Source: Chromera velia
Lineage: Eukaryota > Sar > Chromeraceae
Reading direction: 5' to 3'
DNA length: 23,866 nt
Assembly: GCA_018398765.1 (NCBI GenBank)
Contig: JAHBMJ010001943.1
Coordinates: 1 to 23,866 of the forward strand
The first letter of the stretch is position 1. Every line of letters begins with the position of its first letter. A program made the translations under genes and the position numbers. Positions 9,787 through 23,866 of this stretch are shown here, one piece after another. The notes under the pieces are model-generated. The model was not told where the DNA came from. It worked only from the letters and a program-made list of their open reading frames with translations, and did not search any database.

Positions 9787-10800
9787 AGGAATCAAATTTG
9801 AATCAGATCAGTTGATCTGAGTCAGCTTCGGCAAAGAAATCGTGTGGCGATGTTTGAATGACATGCTCGATCCTATCACTTCCCCTGTGATTGACATTCA
9901 TTTATTTGGGTGACGCGCAGCCAAATCCACTCACGAGTCTACTGTACACTGAAGTGGATGCTCGACGCACGTCAACTCTCCGCTGCGTGTCTTTTTCTCT
10001 GACTTTTCATGTGCGTACGTGTGTGTGCGCGCCATAAAGCGCAGGCATGCACATTCCTCCCTAACTCTGCATGTGTCCGTGCGACTGGAAGTGAAAATTT
10101 AAAGAAGCGACCAATGACGGAGAGCAACTTGGACAGCCCTGCACGTGGTTTGGAGGTCTCCAGAGTGGACTTCTCTTTCTGAATGAAAGAATCTGCTCTT
10201 CCCTTGAACAGCAATTCGCTCCCTGATTTTCTGACTGCCTGACTGCCTGACTGACTGACTGACTGACTGACTGAGCATATGATCTCAGGAGTTCATGCCT
10301 TCCATTCTGTCAGTGCCTGCCTGTTGCTGCTACGTTCTCAGGAATTCCTCAAAGAAAGGGAATGATGAAACCCTTTTCTTCCGTTCTGTCTCCCTGCTCA
10401 TATGTCCCACTGACACCACTGGCGGTGTGGCCAATGAAAGGGCGAACGCCCAGACATCGAACCTACATGTCCTCTTTCTCTTTCTACTTGTAACTGATGA
10501 AAGGAAGGTGAACATACGCGTATAGTATATTAGACCTTCGCAAAAAAGAAAAGGTGGGGCAAAGAAAACATTGGTGTGTCCCTCTCTTCGTGTGGCGGTT
10601 TTTATCTGGTCGACCTGTCTCTCAGACTAGATTAATTGACCTCAACCCTCTATGTTGACCTCATGCGATGGACATACGTCCTCCTCGAAGTTGTCCTTTC
10701 TTTCTTTCTTTTTCGTTTTTTCTGTTGACCGTCAGGCTGTGTCCATAATGAGACAAACAAAAGAAACATAAATTGCCCACTGGAGAACTTGAATGCTTTA
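9787..10800. other. Intergenic, no gene seen
   Basis: The short frames have no recognisable domain. A (GACT)n repeat lies at about 10232-10274, and a short CTTT tract at about 10697-10712. The 3' UTR of the lectin-like gene should lie at its start. Confidence 0.55.
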
Positions 10801-11440
10801 ATTTTGATTCGGGCATTTGCTCGTACTCGATTATAGTCATGCATGCATGCAGTGACAAGTTGTGATTCACACAACTTATGAAAAAATAATTCACTACTAT
10901 GCTGATAAATGTTAATAATTATTTTTAACTGATTTTCTAGCTGATTGTATAATGTAGTTAATGTTATATACAACCACGCATGCAGATATAGCTATACGCT
11001 GCATGTTTTTTACATAATCTTTTTAAACAAATTCACAGGTCTTTAATTTTTTGATACTATTTGATATAATGATATTTTAAATTTTAATTGAGCTCCTAGT
11101 TGAGCTCCAAAGGACCAAATCATAACTATATGTCAGTCTATGTGATTCCGCTGCGGGTGTTACAGAGAAATCATCATCATCTAGATCATCTTAAACTTTT
11201 TTAAAACTGCATATCACAATTTTAATAGAACTTTTTGAACGGCGTCTCTATACCGGCATCTATAATTTTGGTCTAATATATGGTCTGAATAATCTGTAAA
11301 TAATATATCGTATATAGCTAGGCGTATAGTTTAATGATCTAGCTGATGATTAAAGTTGAAATGAACTCCTCTCGAATGAATCCCTAGCTATTTTAAATCA
11401 GATTCTCAGAATTTTTGATTCTATATCTGATCAATTCAAC
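10801..11440. other. AT-rich island, non-coding
   Basis: About 640 bases of AT-rich sequence with stops in all frames and repeated CTAG/GAGCTC words. No coding signal was seen. It resembles the islands at 6960-8035 and 19860-20520 in composition. Confidence 0.65.
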
Positions 11441-11967
11441 TTGACCAAGGCACTGAGCATGTACGCCTAGAAGCACATACTGTCCCCCGTTAATGTCTGA
11501 GTCGTCGCATTGGCATATTGATCGACATTCTTTAAGCGTCACTGCATTGGTCCACGCTAGGGTCCACGTGGCTTGCTCTGGACCTCTGGTAACCATTTCA
11601 AGTTGATACAAACTTTCGCATTATTCTGCAAGGTGTGGACCATGGAAGCATGCATACATTCCAGAATATTAAATTGGAGAATTAAATCAGATGCTAGATC
11701 AGATGCCAGCCTTTCCGTTCGAGGGATAGGCGGTCGTGCGGACCGACCAACTTGAAGGTAGGAAGAAAGGAAGCTAGGACGCGCTCTTGTCGTCACAGCC
11801 AGTCTCCCTTTTAATTGCACATGCACCTCCAGATGCTGCATTGACAAAAGACTATATACGCATGCAGCCAGACACCCAGAGTCAGCTAGAAAGTACTATT
11901 GATGTTTGACAAAGAAACGAGGTGCTCACGCACGCACACATGCACACAGACACATTAACAGGCAAAC

Positions 11968-12024
<57 letters not shown>

Positions 12025-12702
12025 AACAAACAAACACGATCACACACGGCTGCGACCTTCACGGACGACGACGCAGAAAGTTCTGCTATTGAAACAGACG
12101 AAAAGACCGCGAGGATGCACAGCAAGCATTGCTCTGACATAGTGTCTTCTTATGAAAATCTGCCGACATCTTTTGGCCGACTGACAGTGAGACGGCCTAG
12201 TGACGCCTGCCTGGCGTGGCGAATCGCTCCTCTTCTCTCTCTGTGCAGCCGCTTCTCCCCTCTTTATTTATTTCTTTTTTTCTTCCTTGTTCTCGGCTTT
12301 GCAGAAGAATGCATGCGCACGCACGCACTCGATCATTTTCCTTTCCTTTCCTCTATACGTGGCCTTGCACCCCCATGCACCCCTTTGCCAACAGGACGGA
12401 AAAGGGTTGCACGCATGCATGCAGGTGTGCATCATGTCAAAACAACATCATGATGCATTGCCCACATTCATTCCCACGACAGGGAGAGCTAATGTGACAA
12501 CTGCAACAAGGGGATCCATCCCTCCCTCCCTTCAGACACCCCACAAAACCAAACAAAAGGAGCGAGAGGAAAAGTAAGCCAGGAAGAAACAGGAAAGAAG
12601 CAGTGAAGCTATCCCTCCTTCTTCCTTTCCTGTCTCCCATCTGACCTCTGTACTCGATTAGGATCGGATCTTCCTATGCTCTCTCTCTTCCCCCTCTTCC
12701 TG
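11441..12702. other. Intergenic, no convincing gene
   Basis: Holds a compound (CA)n-(GA)n microsatellite (11968-12024) and several short frames. One plus-strand frame around 12045-12200 reads without stops (FTDDDAESSAIETDEK and onward). It has no splice signals or motif that I can support. Confidence 0.5.
11968..12024. repeat. Compound (CA)n-(GA)n microsatellite
   Basis: A (CA)n tract runs straight into (GA)n. It has the same arrangement as the repeat in CFAP91 intron 3. Confidence 0.95.
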
Positions 12703-15869
<3,167 letters not shown>

Positions 15870-16575
15870 TGTCCCCAAATCCCCCCTTCTCCCCTTTCTG
15901 TCTAGGTACAAGGGAGAAGAAGGGGAGGGAAACTGCTCTTTCCTCACGCTCTTCTGGCTTCTAAAATCCACCTGACTTGCCGAGTGCTCTGCGAGGCCGG
16001 GTGGATATTTGTGATTGACGGTGCTCTCACCTCTCTGTCTGTCTCAGACCCGAAAAGATTCAAAATCGGGGGTTCAGAAAACGAAATCGCAGTCAACGTG
16101 GAAGCTTTCCAGAAGAAATCACGACAGTTTGTTCTTTACACACACTCAGGGCGTTTGTTGCATGTTAGAAGGGACTTCAAAGGAGAGGAGTCCGATCGCG
16201 GAAGGGAATTTTTTCTCAAAGGCTTTGCCGAGGAGGGTCGTCCCCAACCGGATCCGATTCGCAGAGCTCGCTTCATAATCGGCTATATTTTGGCCTTTCT
16301 TTGCTTGATCGAAGAAGTATGAAGAAGTTACTGCATGGACCGTCGCTCCTTTACGCACAATTAAGCATTGAGCATCTGCAGCGCTGTGCTTCCGATTTTC
16401 TGTGTGTAAGCCCTCTAAATTGTGGGGCGGAAAGCGGGATTTCTTCATTCCAGCCTTCTTTTATCTGAAAACCTTGAGGAGACAGACCGTCTATCGCAGA
16501 CTGATCTGCCTGAACAAAAGAAACCAGTTACATTGAACCTTCAAACAGCCTCGAGCACTAGTTGACGGAACGTGA
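15870..16575. promoter_or_regulatory. Divergent intergenic region between the Myb and RING-EF genes
   Basis: 706 bases between two opposite start codons should hold both promoters and 5' UTRs. The minus-strand frame continues open upstream of ATG 15869 but has no earlier ATG. A plus-strand CTGTCTGTCTCAG at about 16036-16048 could be a 5' UTR acceptor. No clear TATA box was seen. Confidence 0.4.
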
Positions 16576-19016
16576 ATGGGTGCTGACCAGAGCCGACGGA
16601 GGGGTAGCACAACCGACAACCTATCGTCATCTCCCACGCCTGCCACTAACCCCAACAGAGACGCCTTCAACCGCCCCTTTGAGACCCCATCCTATCCCAC
16701 CGTCTCCCCTCCGCAGCAAGCCCCCGCTCCCACCTACCAAAGACAAACGACTTTGACCAACTACGCTAACCAGCAGAGCACAACAGGACGCAGACCCAGT
16801 GCATCCAGCTCATCCCCAATGAGAACACCCAATGGAAACCCATTTGTTGCTCCCAACGGTCCTGCCTTTCCGCGATACCCCCAGAATGTTCCCCCCCCCG
16901 CATACGACGATACCGACGCACAGAGACTGACCCCGACTGCCAGGGCACCCGCTCGGGGCCGGCAGCAAAGCCCAGGGGGAAGGATGGGGGGGGCTCGTCA
17001 CTCGATTGCCACAGACCACACACACCAACTGCCTGCCACTGGTCTGGGCATTCCTCCCCGTATCACCTCCACCACCTCCACTATGCGTTCTTGCGACGCC
17101 AACGAGGAGTACGCAGAGTGCCCTATTTGCTTCGATGAGCTCTACAAAGAACCTCAGGCGGTGCTCACCTGGAGGGGGCGTCGCTGTTGCCAGCACGTGT
17201 TTCATAAACGCTGTGTTGGAGATATGAGGCGTGCCCGACAGAAGCACTGCCCCCTGTGCCGGAGAGATTTCGACGACACACTGGACGTTCCCGACCCTAC
17301 GAAGGACCCGAGAGGCTGGTTCAGGGTGGTGGATCTTGACGGGAATGGGAAGCTCGACAGGAAGGAGGTGATCGAAGTCTTGAAGGCTGCTCTGCCTGTG
17401 GACTGGAAAAAACTGGAAGCGAGACTGGACAATTTGTGGCGGCAGTGGGATCTGGACGGGTGAGTTGATTTTTTTTTGTCTTCATGCATTGTGTGTGGGG
17501 GGGGGTAGACTGATGATGAATCTTCGATCATCGACTTGGAGCAGCAAAATGAATCGATCGGGGAGGGAGTGGGAGCAAGTGACTGTCAGTGTGTTCAGTC
17601 AGTCGATAACTCTTCCTTGTGCACGTCTTCAAACGCGTTTCCTCTCGATTTTTAGACGTAGTCCCTCTGTATGTATTTGGGGTTTTTCTCTTGTGTGATC
17701 TTGCCAACGGCCAGAGCAATCATATTATGTTCGTCAGTGTGTTTGACAATATTCGTCTCGATCTTCTATTCATGGATCGATCATTCTCCCCTCTTTGCCT
17801 GCATGTGGTTGCATTAATACTTGAGTGCAGCTCGGGTTTCATCTCAGAGCGTGAGATGCTGGACCCTCAGAGAGGTCTCTTGGTGTGGGTCCGGAATCAC
17901 ATGGACGTGAGGAGAAACAGAGGACCCCCTCCAGACATCAGAAGGGAGAAAAGCGGGTGGTTCAGGTACTGGGATGAGAACAGCAACGGTAGTCTTGACA
18001 AAGAAGAGGTCAGTCAGCTTAGTCGCTTCGCTTTTTCTTCGTATTTTGGTGTTCATTGCTTCCTCCATCAAACTTTTTTGTTGGTTTCTCCCCCTCTTTC
18101 TTCCATTTCTGTCTGAAGAGCTTTCAGGGTTGACTGCCTCCCTCTGCTGCATGGCCTTTGGTTATGGACAGGTTGGATGTTTGCATGATTTGTCTTCTTT
18201 TCATTCGCCTAACTTCATTTTTGGCCGTTTCCCCTTTTCCTTCATTCTCTCGCTCGAAGGTGCTCTTCAACTCGTTCAACTCGTACGTGTTTTTCGGTTG
18301 TTGGTTTCTTTCAGGTTTGCCGAGCGTTCATCAAAACGTTTAACCTCTCTCGAGACAGTGAGAAGGTCGCAGGGGTGCGCGCTCTCTTGGACGCTCTCTG
18401 GTTAGTCAGTCAATGCTTTGGTTATTTGATGCAATATTTTCAGGGAGTAAGGGGGTTGGTTAGTCAGTCAATGCTTTGGTTATTTGATGCAATATTTTCA
18501 GGGAGTAAGGGGGTTGGTACTGAATTCATTCATGCGGTTTTTCCGTTCAGAATACACTCTCGCAACTCCCCTTCTATCCCGCCAGCTGACCGTTTCATCG
18601 AGGTGATACGCGAAAGCTCTCTGAGACTTGCACGAAAGCTGCATGGTGTTTCTTTTTGTGTTCCCTGCCTCCGTCCTTCTTCTTCTTTCCCCCCGCACAA
18701 TCAATTAAGCGTCGTTGTGTTGTTTTCTTCCACAGTATTTTTCTTCCTCTGCAATATCTCTTGGGTCTTTCTTCTCCTCGCTCTCTCAAGCAACGGATAA
18801 TCCCTTGACGGTTTTACCACGTGCGTCAACATGTCTGCCTGCCTGCCTGCCTGCCTGCCTGCTTGCCTGTGTGTGTGTGTGTGTGTGTCTGTGTGTGTGT
18901 GTGTGTATGCCTGCAGGGTCGAGTTCGACCCCGACGGGAGTGGAGGAATTGATGAGGGGGAGTTTGTGCAGAGGGAAGGACTGGCTGATACCATCCTTGC
19001 CAACATCGGGAGATGA
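16576..19016 (+). CDS. RING-H2 and four-EF-hand protein, probable Ca-regulated E3 ubiquitin ligase
   Basis: Probable membrane-attached E3 ubiquitin ligase under calcium control. Exons: 16576-17459, 17831-18008, 18315-18400 and 18917-19016 (donors GTGAGT, GTCAGT, GTTAGT), giving 415 aa. The start MGADQS fits an N-myristoylation signal (Gly2, Ser6). Residues about 7-175 are a disordered Pro/Ser/Thr/Gln-rich region. A RING-H2 finger lies at 182-228: CPIC at the start, CQHVFHKRC in the middle and CPLC at the end. EF-hand loops follow: DLDGNGKLDRKE (253-264), DLDGSGFISERE (292-303, split by intron 1), DENSNGSLDKEE (343-354, ending at intron 2) and DPDGSGGIDEGE (387-398). All have acidic or Asn/Ser ligands at positions 1, 3, 5 and 9 and Glu at 12, or close to it. 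Joining ...DKEE to VCRAFIKTF keeps the usual helix after an EF loop. TGA is at 19014-19016. Substrate and E2 partner are unknown. Confidence 0.9.
18401..18516 (+). repeat. 58-bp perfect tandem duplication covering the intron 3 donor
   Basis: Bases 18401-18458 and 18459-18516 are identical 58-bp copies. Each begins with the donor GTTAGTCAGTC and contains an acceptor-like ATATTTTCAG 43 bases in. They lie at the 5' end of the 516-nt intron 18401-18916 of the RING-EF gene. Confidence 0.97.
18836..18909. repeat. (GCCT)n-(GT)n microsatellite before the last RING-EF exon
   Basis: A GCCT repeat followed by a GT repeat runs to within a few bases of the acceptor TGCCTGCAG at 18908-18916. It therefore replaces the usual pyrimidine tract with a U/G-rich one. 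Confidence 0.93.
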
Positions 19017-19859
19017 AAGAATTAAAAGACTTTTTGTTTCCTTTCCGTCAGCAAGACGAGATCAGAGGCATGAAAGTTGCAGTGTTGCAGTGAAAGAGCA
19101 GGGACAGAGAGTGGCAAGGTCCAGTTCTCTCGTGAAACCGCTGTCTCTCTCTTTCACTCTCTCTTTCTTTCTGAATTGTGCCCGTGGCTCCTCTCTCAAA
19201 TCTCTTTAGTTGGTTTTCTTGCAGTCTCGCTCCATGTCGTGTCTGTGTGTGTGGGGGGGGAGGGGTTGGTGGGAGGGTGACAGGGAGGGGAGATCTTGTT
19301 TTTGTCCGACAGCTACTTTCTCAGAGAAGCAAGCCAAAACTGTAGGACAAAGGCAGAACCCCTCTCTTCTTCTTATGTGCATAGATGACGCATGGGTTGG
19401 GGGGTGGTGGCTTTATCTATACTTGGGGGATAGTTTTTTTTTTCTTTCTTTCTTGGTGGAGTGGGCGGCCGGTCGAACAACGGCCTCCTCCTGCTCACGC
19501 GCTCGCTCAGGGAGGGGGGGACAATGCGTGTCGGCGCGAGGTGAGTGCCGTCCCAGGTTAGAACCGACTGTACGTCTAATTGAAAGGGGGGTGTCAAGTC
19601 TCGGTTCAAGAGTCTTTTCGTTTTATTAATACACATCATAGGTCTGTGGGCTTGCATGAAAGAGTCTTTCCAGATTCTTGGCAGTCGGTTCTCTTTCCTC
19701 GCAGATCTGTTGGAAAATCGTCAAGTCACAGCCTCTATTGGAAGACAAGTGGTGGAGAGGATGATGGGAAGGGGGGGGGTGGAGACAAAAAAGGTTGCCG
19801 TCGACCTGGCGGCGATTGAGGATCTGAATCCGGCAGGCTACCATGCAAGCAGGTCGACT
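19017..19859. other. Downstream of the RING-EF gene, no gene seen
   Basis: This stretch probably includes the RING-EF 3' UTR. It contains pyrimidine-rich and G-run sequence. Short frames on both strands show no recognisable domain. Confidence 0.5.
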
Positions 19860-20520
19860 GCATGTAATTATATATACTTCAGAGTAGTCTGTAAACTAGA
19901 AACCTCAGGCTAGCCAAACTCGGAGTGTAAATGAAAAGGAAAATTATAGATGAGAGAGCCAATGTCATAAAGCAAATCACATTCAAATTGGAGGGCGCGT
20001 GTTTTATTCTGAACTTAAGTCTGTCAGAGACTGTCGAATGATTCGAATCATATAGATCAAGATCACAACTTAAATTTGCATGCACTATTAACTTGTAACT
20101 AAGTTGAACTAACAAATAAACCTCACCGTCTTAAGTGATTTTAGGAATGCTTTAGAATGCTTTTAATATAGAGTCAGTGTTTGTTCTAATATTTTTCTTA
20201 GCATATTTTTTCAGTCACTAATTGATTGACTGACGATCATCAACAATTGGGGAGATATATAGCTAGGGATTGATTGCTTGACTAGTTGTTTGATTAATTG
20301 ATTAATAATAATAATGATGATGATTGATTGATCATGATGATGGGAAAAACTGTATTTAAGATCTGTTCCTAGCACGTCCGCCTTACTCTTAACCTTCCAT
20401 CCATCTACGCAACAAAACAACACCCCTGGCTATATTGTCATACGCTAAGTTCTATTCGATCGATCAGTCTTTTACGGTTCAGTCGTCTATAAGGATGAGT
20501 ACACTGCTGAATCCCCCCAT
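19860..20520. other. AT-rich island, non-coding
   Basis: AT-rich sequence with stops in all frames and imperfect (GATT)n, (AAT)n and (GAT)n repeats at about 20265-20342. No coding signal was seen. Confidence 0.65.
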
Positions 20521-22268
20521 CTCTCTCCCTTAATTCACCAGGATGACCTCGCATACCTCCGATGCACACACTTGCTGCCCGTAGGTGGGCGACTTGCAGC
20601 AGCGCTCGGATTCGTCCACACACCTTCCCATACCCCTGCCCCCACTTCTCGCTTTACAGTCCAGCCTGCCTGCACAGGAATATGTTAGTTTCCCTGTGGA
20701 GTGTGTCATCAACCAGGCTCGTGCACTAGTGGAATAAAGTCGTATCCCCTGTCCCCACATGCCGTTGTGTGCTTTGTTTTCTCCTCTAAGACTTGAGCTT
20801 GGGAAGAGAGGACGACAGTCCAGGGGATGTTGTCTTTGGAAGCAGCATACGGGTTGCTCACCCTTACATGTGTCGAACATTGCCTACCTCTGTCTGACGT
20901 ACGGCTCCCGTACCTGGAAGCGCCTGGAAGTCCCCTTTCAACCCTGAGCACCCTGACACTAGACCCCGGCACCTCCGTCTCATCCCGAATGATGGGTTCA
21001 CGACTATTCACTGCCCCCACTAGGTAGGCCTCGGCTACAAGCCCAGCCTAAGTGGCATTCAATTTGATATCGTTATAGCGCAGGGTGACAAACCCCTCCA
21101 TGCATCTTACAATTCAGGGCATGTTCTAAGTCCGATACTCCTCCATAGCCCTCGCATGTCTCCTTCTCCCCTTATAGTTCGGTCTGATAGCGGATGGCTA
21201 GCGTGTCTTTGAACTCATCGAGAGTCAGATTGGTGTGTAAGGAGCTGAGAGGCGTGGCTGAGAGCAAGGCCGACTGTTTGCGTTGGGGTGCCTCTCTCAG
21301 TGACACTTCTTTTCTCTGTCCGTCTGTCACTTCTGGGACGGCTGTTGCACTCTATCTCTCGGACTCTCTCCCATTCCTCTCGGACGGGCCAGGCCTCTCA
21401 GCGATGGATTCAGTGCTGTTTGCAGGCCGTAGCGCTCTGAGTTGTGTAGACTTCTCTATCTAGCTCCCCCCCTGTTAAGATTGTCTCAGTCACCACTTCA
21501 GCTGTTGCTTTTAATGTCTTAAACGCCCTTCTCCCCTCCTTGTGGGGCTGTGGGATGGCCAGCCCATGCCGACGGGTCGGCAGACTGAGTGCTACGACCT
21601 CTCAAAGCCATCTGAGACTCTCCCTTTCACTCCGTTCCCCCCCTGACTCCCTCTTTCTCCCTTTGGTCAGAGCAGAAAGGAGTCTGTCCGTGATGGTGTC
21701 ATATGGTGTCCTCCAACAGCTCGTACACTTCCCCTCCCCTTGGGACAACCCTCTAAATAAACTTCCATTCGCTGGACTACGACTTTGTGAACGCCGTATA
21801 GGCTTCGTGGGGCACCCTCTTTGTAGCCCACGCCATTCTGTCTACCCTCTCACTCCATTCTTTGACCTACCCCCGCACCGATTCCGTTTCCTGGTCTACC
21901 TCTCCCACAATGTCATGCCCCCCGAGGAGGCGTGCACCCTCGACTATCTTGACTTCTGGGAATTTTTCTTAGAATAACTCCCTCGCTTTCTAGAGGAATC
22001 TGTGGGGGACCACTAGAAACTACTTGTCTTGTTCTACCTCATAGCCTGCAGTAGGGCCCCTGGCCAACAGGAGCCGTAGCCACACCCACACCTACCGTAG
22101 CCAGCCAGTCACTAGACTGTGCAGGACGCATCATCGGCATACCACAGCTGATGCCAAAAATGCTCTGCAGGGTTTTTCTCCTTCCCATCCCTCCTCAGCC
22201 TCCCCCCCTCCACCTGTCCTCTTTCAGCCTGATTGATATAGGTCCCGCGCTAGGCCTTCTCAGGATTT

Positions 22269-22302
<34 letters not shown>

Positions 22303-22543
22303 CATGGACTGCCAGGAGTTAGGCTCCAACAGCTATAGTCATTCATTCATTCATTCATTCATTCATTCATTTATATATATCCATTTCCTGTAAAAAATAG
22401 TACTAGAAAAAATGTTAGGAAATGATAAACAAAATAGCAGAAAAGTGAAAAAAAAGATAAATAAATTAGAAGTTAGAAAAATATTGATCGATAGAATTCA
22501 AATTACACTCTATATAATTCGCTCAGGCTAGCTCAGGCTCCGT
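20521..22543. other. Orphan pyrimidine-rich region, no recognised gene
   Basis: Mostly C/T-rich on the plus strand. The longest open frame, 21540-21977 (145 codons, plus), starts MWGCGMASPCRRVGRLSATT and has no motif I recognise. A minus-strand frame at 20880-20530 is Cys-rich but equally unplaced. I see no reverse transcriptase, integrase or transposase motif and no terminal repeats. The region ends with simple repeats at 22271-22370 and a short AT-rich stretch. Confidence 0.4.
22271..22370. repeat. (TA)n and (ATTC)n microsatellites
   Basis: A (TA)n tract of about 28 bases (22272-22299) is followed, after a short unique spacer, by an (ATTC)n tract at about 22340-22370. Confidence 0.95.
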
Positions 22544-23070
22544 ATACCCTGGACATTAATTTGTGTCCATTTGTATGGTTTGACTTTCTTTTTCTTTTCT
22601 GCAGGCCTTTATACAGGACCTGGGCCGGCCCCGACCAACGAGCGTGCGCCGTGGAGGGGGGGGACGCCGCCGCCGTCTGGCGCCCTCTGCGTGCATGGAT
22701 GCAGAGAATGTACGCACTCATTCATGCATTGCTCATCTGCATGCTCTTTTTCTTTCACGCTCCATACGGACTGACTGACTCAGTCTGTATCTGACTACGG
22801 TGCCTGGACTTCTGTCAATCCATGCAACACTCCGGTAGTGAGAAAGTGTAACACTGTTGAGAGATGAGTAGAAAAGCTGTTAGAAAAGAAAGCAACGAGT
22901 AAACGGATAGGTAGCAACGCAACAGCATATGTTGTTTGCTCTTGCTTGGCTAGGGAGACGCCCCCACTTCATGCTCAGGCGGGATGGTCAGTGAAAGGGG
23001 GAGATGGTCTTAGATTGGTCTCGCACACCTCGGCACGCATAGAATGGACACAAATTAATGTCCAGGGTAT
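22544..23070. mobile_element. MITE-like element with perfect 28-bp terminal inverted repeats
   Basis: The left end (22544-22571) begins ATACCCTGGACATTAATTTG and the right end (23043-23070) is its exact reverse complement over all 28 bases. Together they bound 527 bp. No transposase frame lies inside; the interior frames are under 80 codons and show no motif. TA is present just inside both outer ends, and TATA on the left and TATG on the right could include a TA target duplication, as in Tc1/mariner-type elements. This class assignment is only a guess. Each repeat contains an imperfect palindrome (GGACA...TGTCC). Confidence 0.6.
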
Positions 23071-23866
23071 GGTAGCAAAAATTCTTTGAGTTCTTTTTTC
23101 TCTTGAATGCAGGCCTCTGCTGCTCTCGCCGTCTCTGCAGGACACTCAAGGCACCTGATTCTCTCTCTGGGTGGCGCCACTCTAAAAGTCAGTCTTTTCC
23201 CTTTTGCCTTGGTTTTTGGCCCCCTGCCTCCCTTCCCTTCCCTCTGTGTGTGCGTGGGGGCGGGGGACAGGTAGGTAGATGGGTTGGTCAGTGGGTGCGT
23301 GGGTGCGTGGGTCGGTCTTTGCACAATTCTGCGACATCATGTCGCTTCCTGGAGAGGCAGCAAAAGCAAGAAGGAAACCAAACACCAAACTAAGGAGACA
23401 GACGAAAGGGACAGAGAAACAAACGAAACAATGACAAAGGCCAGAAAAAAAGAAAAGAAAAGAAAAGAGGGGAAGGGAAAAGAAGAGAAGGGAAAAAGAA
23501 GACGAAATCTGATTCACCACACTCAACGAAAGCCACCACGAGACCCGTTGGAACGAACGCATTGCAGACCCGTCGGCCCCCCCCTTTCCTCTCTCACCTT
23601 TTTGCCCGCACTCGCTCAGAGTCTTTCACGCAGCCGAGCGTAGACGCACGCAGGCACGCAGTCACTCCGTCCAAAGAGGGGACAGGGCCGACCCCGGCCT
23701 TTTTTCATTTAATTCGAGCTGCCCTTCTCCCTCCAAATCCGTCTCCCTGCCTTGCCCGTCCTCGGCTCGATCATATCCCTCACCGTTTCCTTCAACCAAC
23801 CGCGCTGCCGCCTGCCTGCTCGTGCACATGCACCTCCACACAGGCAAGCCTGCAAACAGCTCCACA
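23071..23866. other. Right-end region, no supported gene
   Basis: Holds a purine-rich tract (about 23430-23505) and short frames on both strands. A minus-strand frame ending at 23662 is preceded by a possible acceptor (TGTTTGCAG at about 23850-23858) and could be the last exon of a gene entering from the right. The evidence is too thin for a call. Confidence 0.4.

Noticed and set aside
12045-12200. Stop-free plus-strand frame with acidic peptide after the CA/GA repeat
   Set aside because: No start, splice site or family motif supports it, and it degenerates into low complexity.
18121-18171. Possible 51-nt in-frame cassette exon in RING-EF intron 2 (LSGLTASLCCMAFGYGQ)
   Set aside because: It is open and flanked by GAAGAG and GTTGGA, but it would interrupt the EF-hand loop-to-helix join (DKEE-VCRAFIKTF), and its donor is weak.
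19590-19640. GGTTCAAGAGT as a tRNA B-box
   Set aside because: No matching A-box or cloverleaf can be formed upstream.
23662-23849. Possible terminal exon of a minus-strand gene entering from the right
   Set aside because: There is an acceptor-like TGTTTGCAG and a balanced peptide, but no motif and only 62 codons; it cannot be told from chance.

Overview
This window is nuclear DNA of a flagellated, intron-rich unicellular eukaryote. Five protein-coding genes can be supported. Four are rebuilt from several exons with canonical GT-AG introns of roughly 140-560 nt, and the fifth (NodB-type) is partial. The large mixture of CA, GA, CTTT and poly-C tracts, the roughly even base composition, a ciliary gene, and a RING plus EF-hand protein would suit an alveolate or stramenopile alga; a chromerid such as Chromera is my best guess. 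That is inference from style, not proof. No bacterial operon, CRISPR array, rRNA or tRNA was found.

Layout. 1-350 is low-complexity sequence with one possible first exon of a gene leaving the window to the left (minus strand). 702-1515 (minus) is a NodB-type polysaccharide deacetylase with one clear intron and an unresolved 3' end. Divergent from it, 2463-6222 (plus) is a complete five-exon CFAP91/MAATS1 gene, a radial-spoke base protein of motile cilia. 6223-8483 is intergenic and includes an AT-rich island with two poly(A)-GATC-poly(T) hairpins. 8484-9786 (plus) is a secreted protein with a signal peptide, a degenerate EGF module and a C-type lectin-like domain. 9787-12702 is gene-poor. 12703-15869 (minus) is a five-exon Myb/SANT (telobox-like) DNA-binding protein whose Myb fold is split over three exons. 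Divergent from it, 16576-19016 (plus) is a four-exon, probably N-myristoylated RING-H2 protein with four EF-hands. 19017-23866 holds no gene I can recognise; it includes an AT-rich island, an orphan pyrimidine-rich stretch, and a 527-bp element bounded by perfect 28-bp inverted repeats.

The genes do not form an obvious pathway. They sit as two divergent pairs (deacetylase/CFAP91 and Myb/RING-EF) plus the lone lectin gene. The most notable points are the calcium-sensor/E3-ligase architecture of the RING-EF protein, two local duplications that copied splice sites so that use of the extra acceptor would introduce a stop codon, the inverted-repeat element near the right end, and the loose GTNNGT 5' splice sites.
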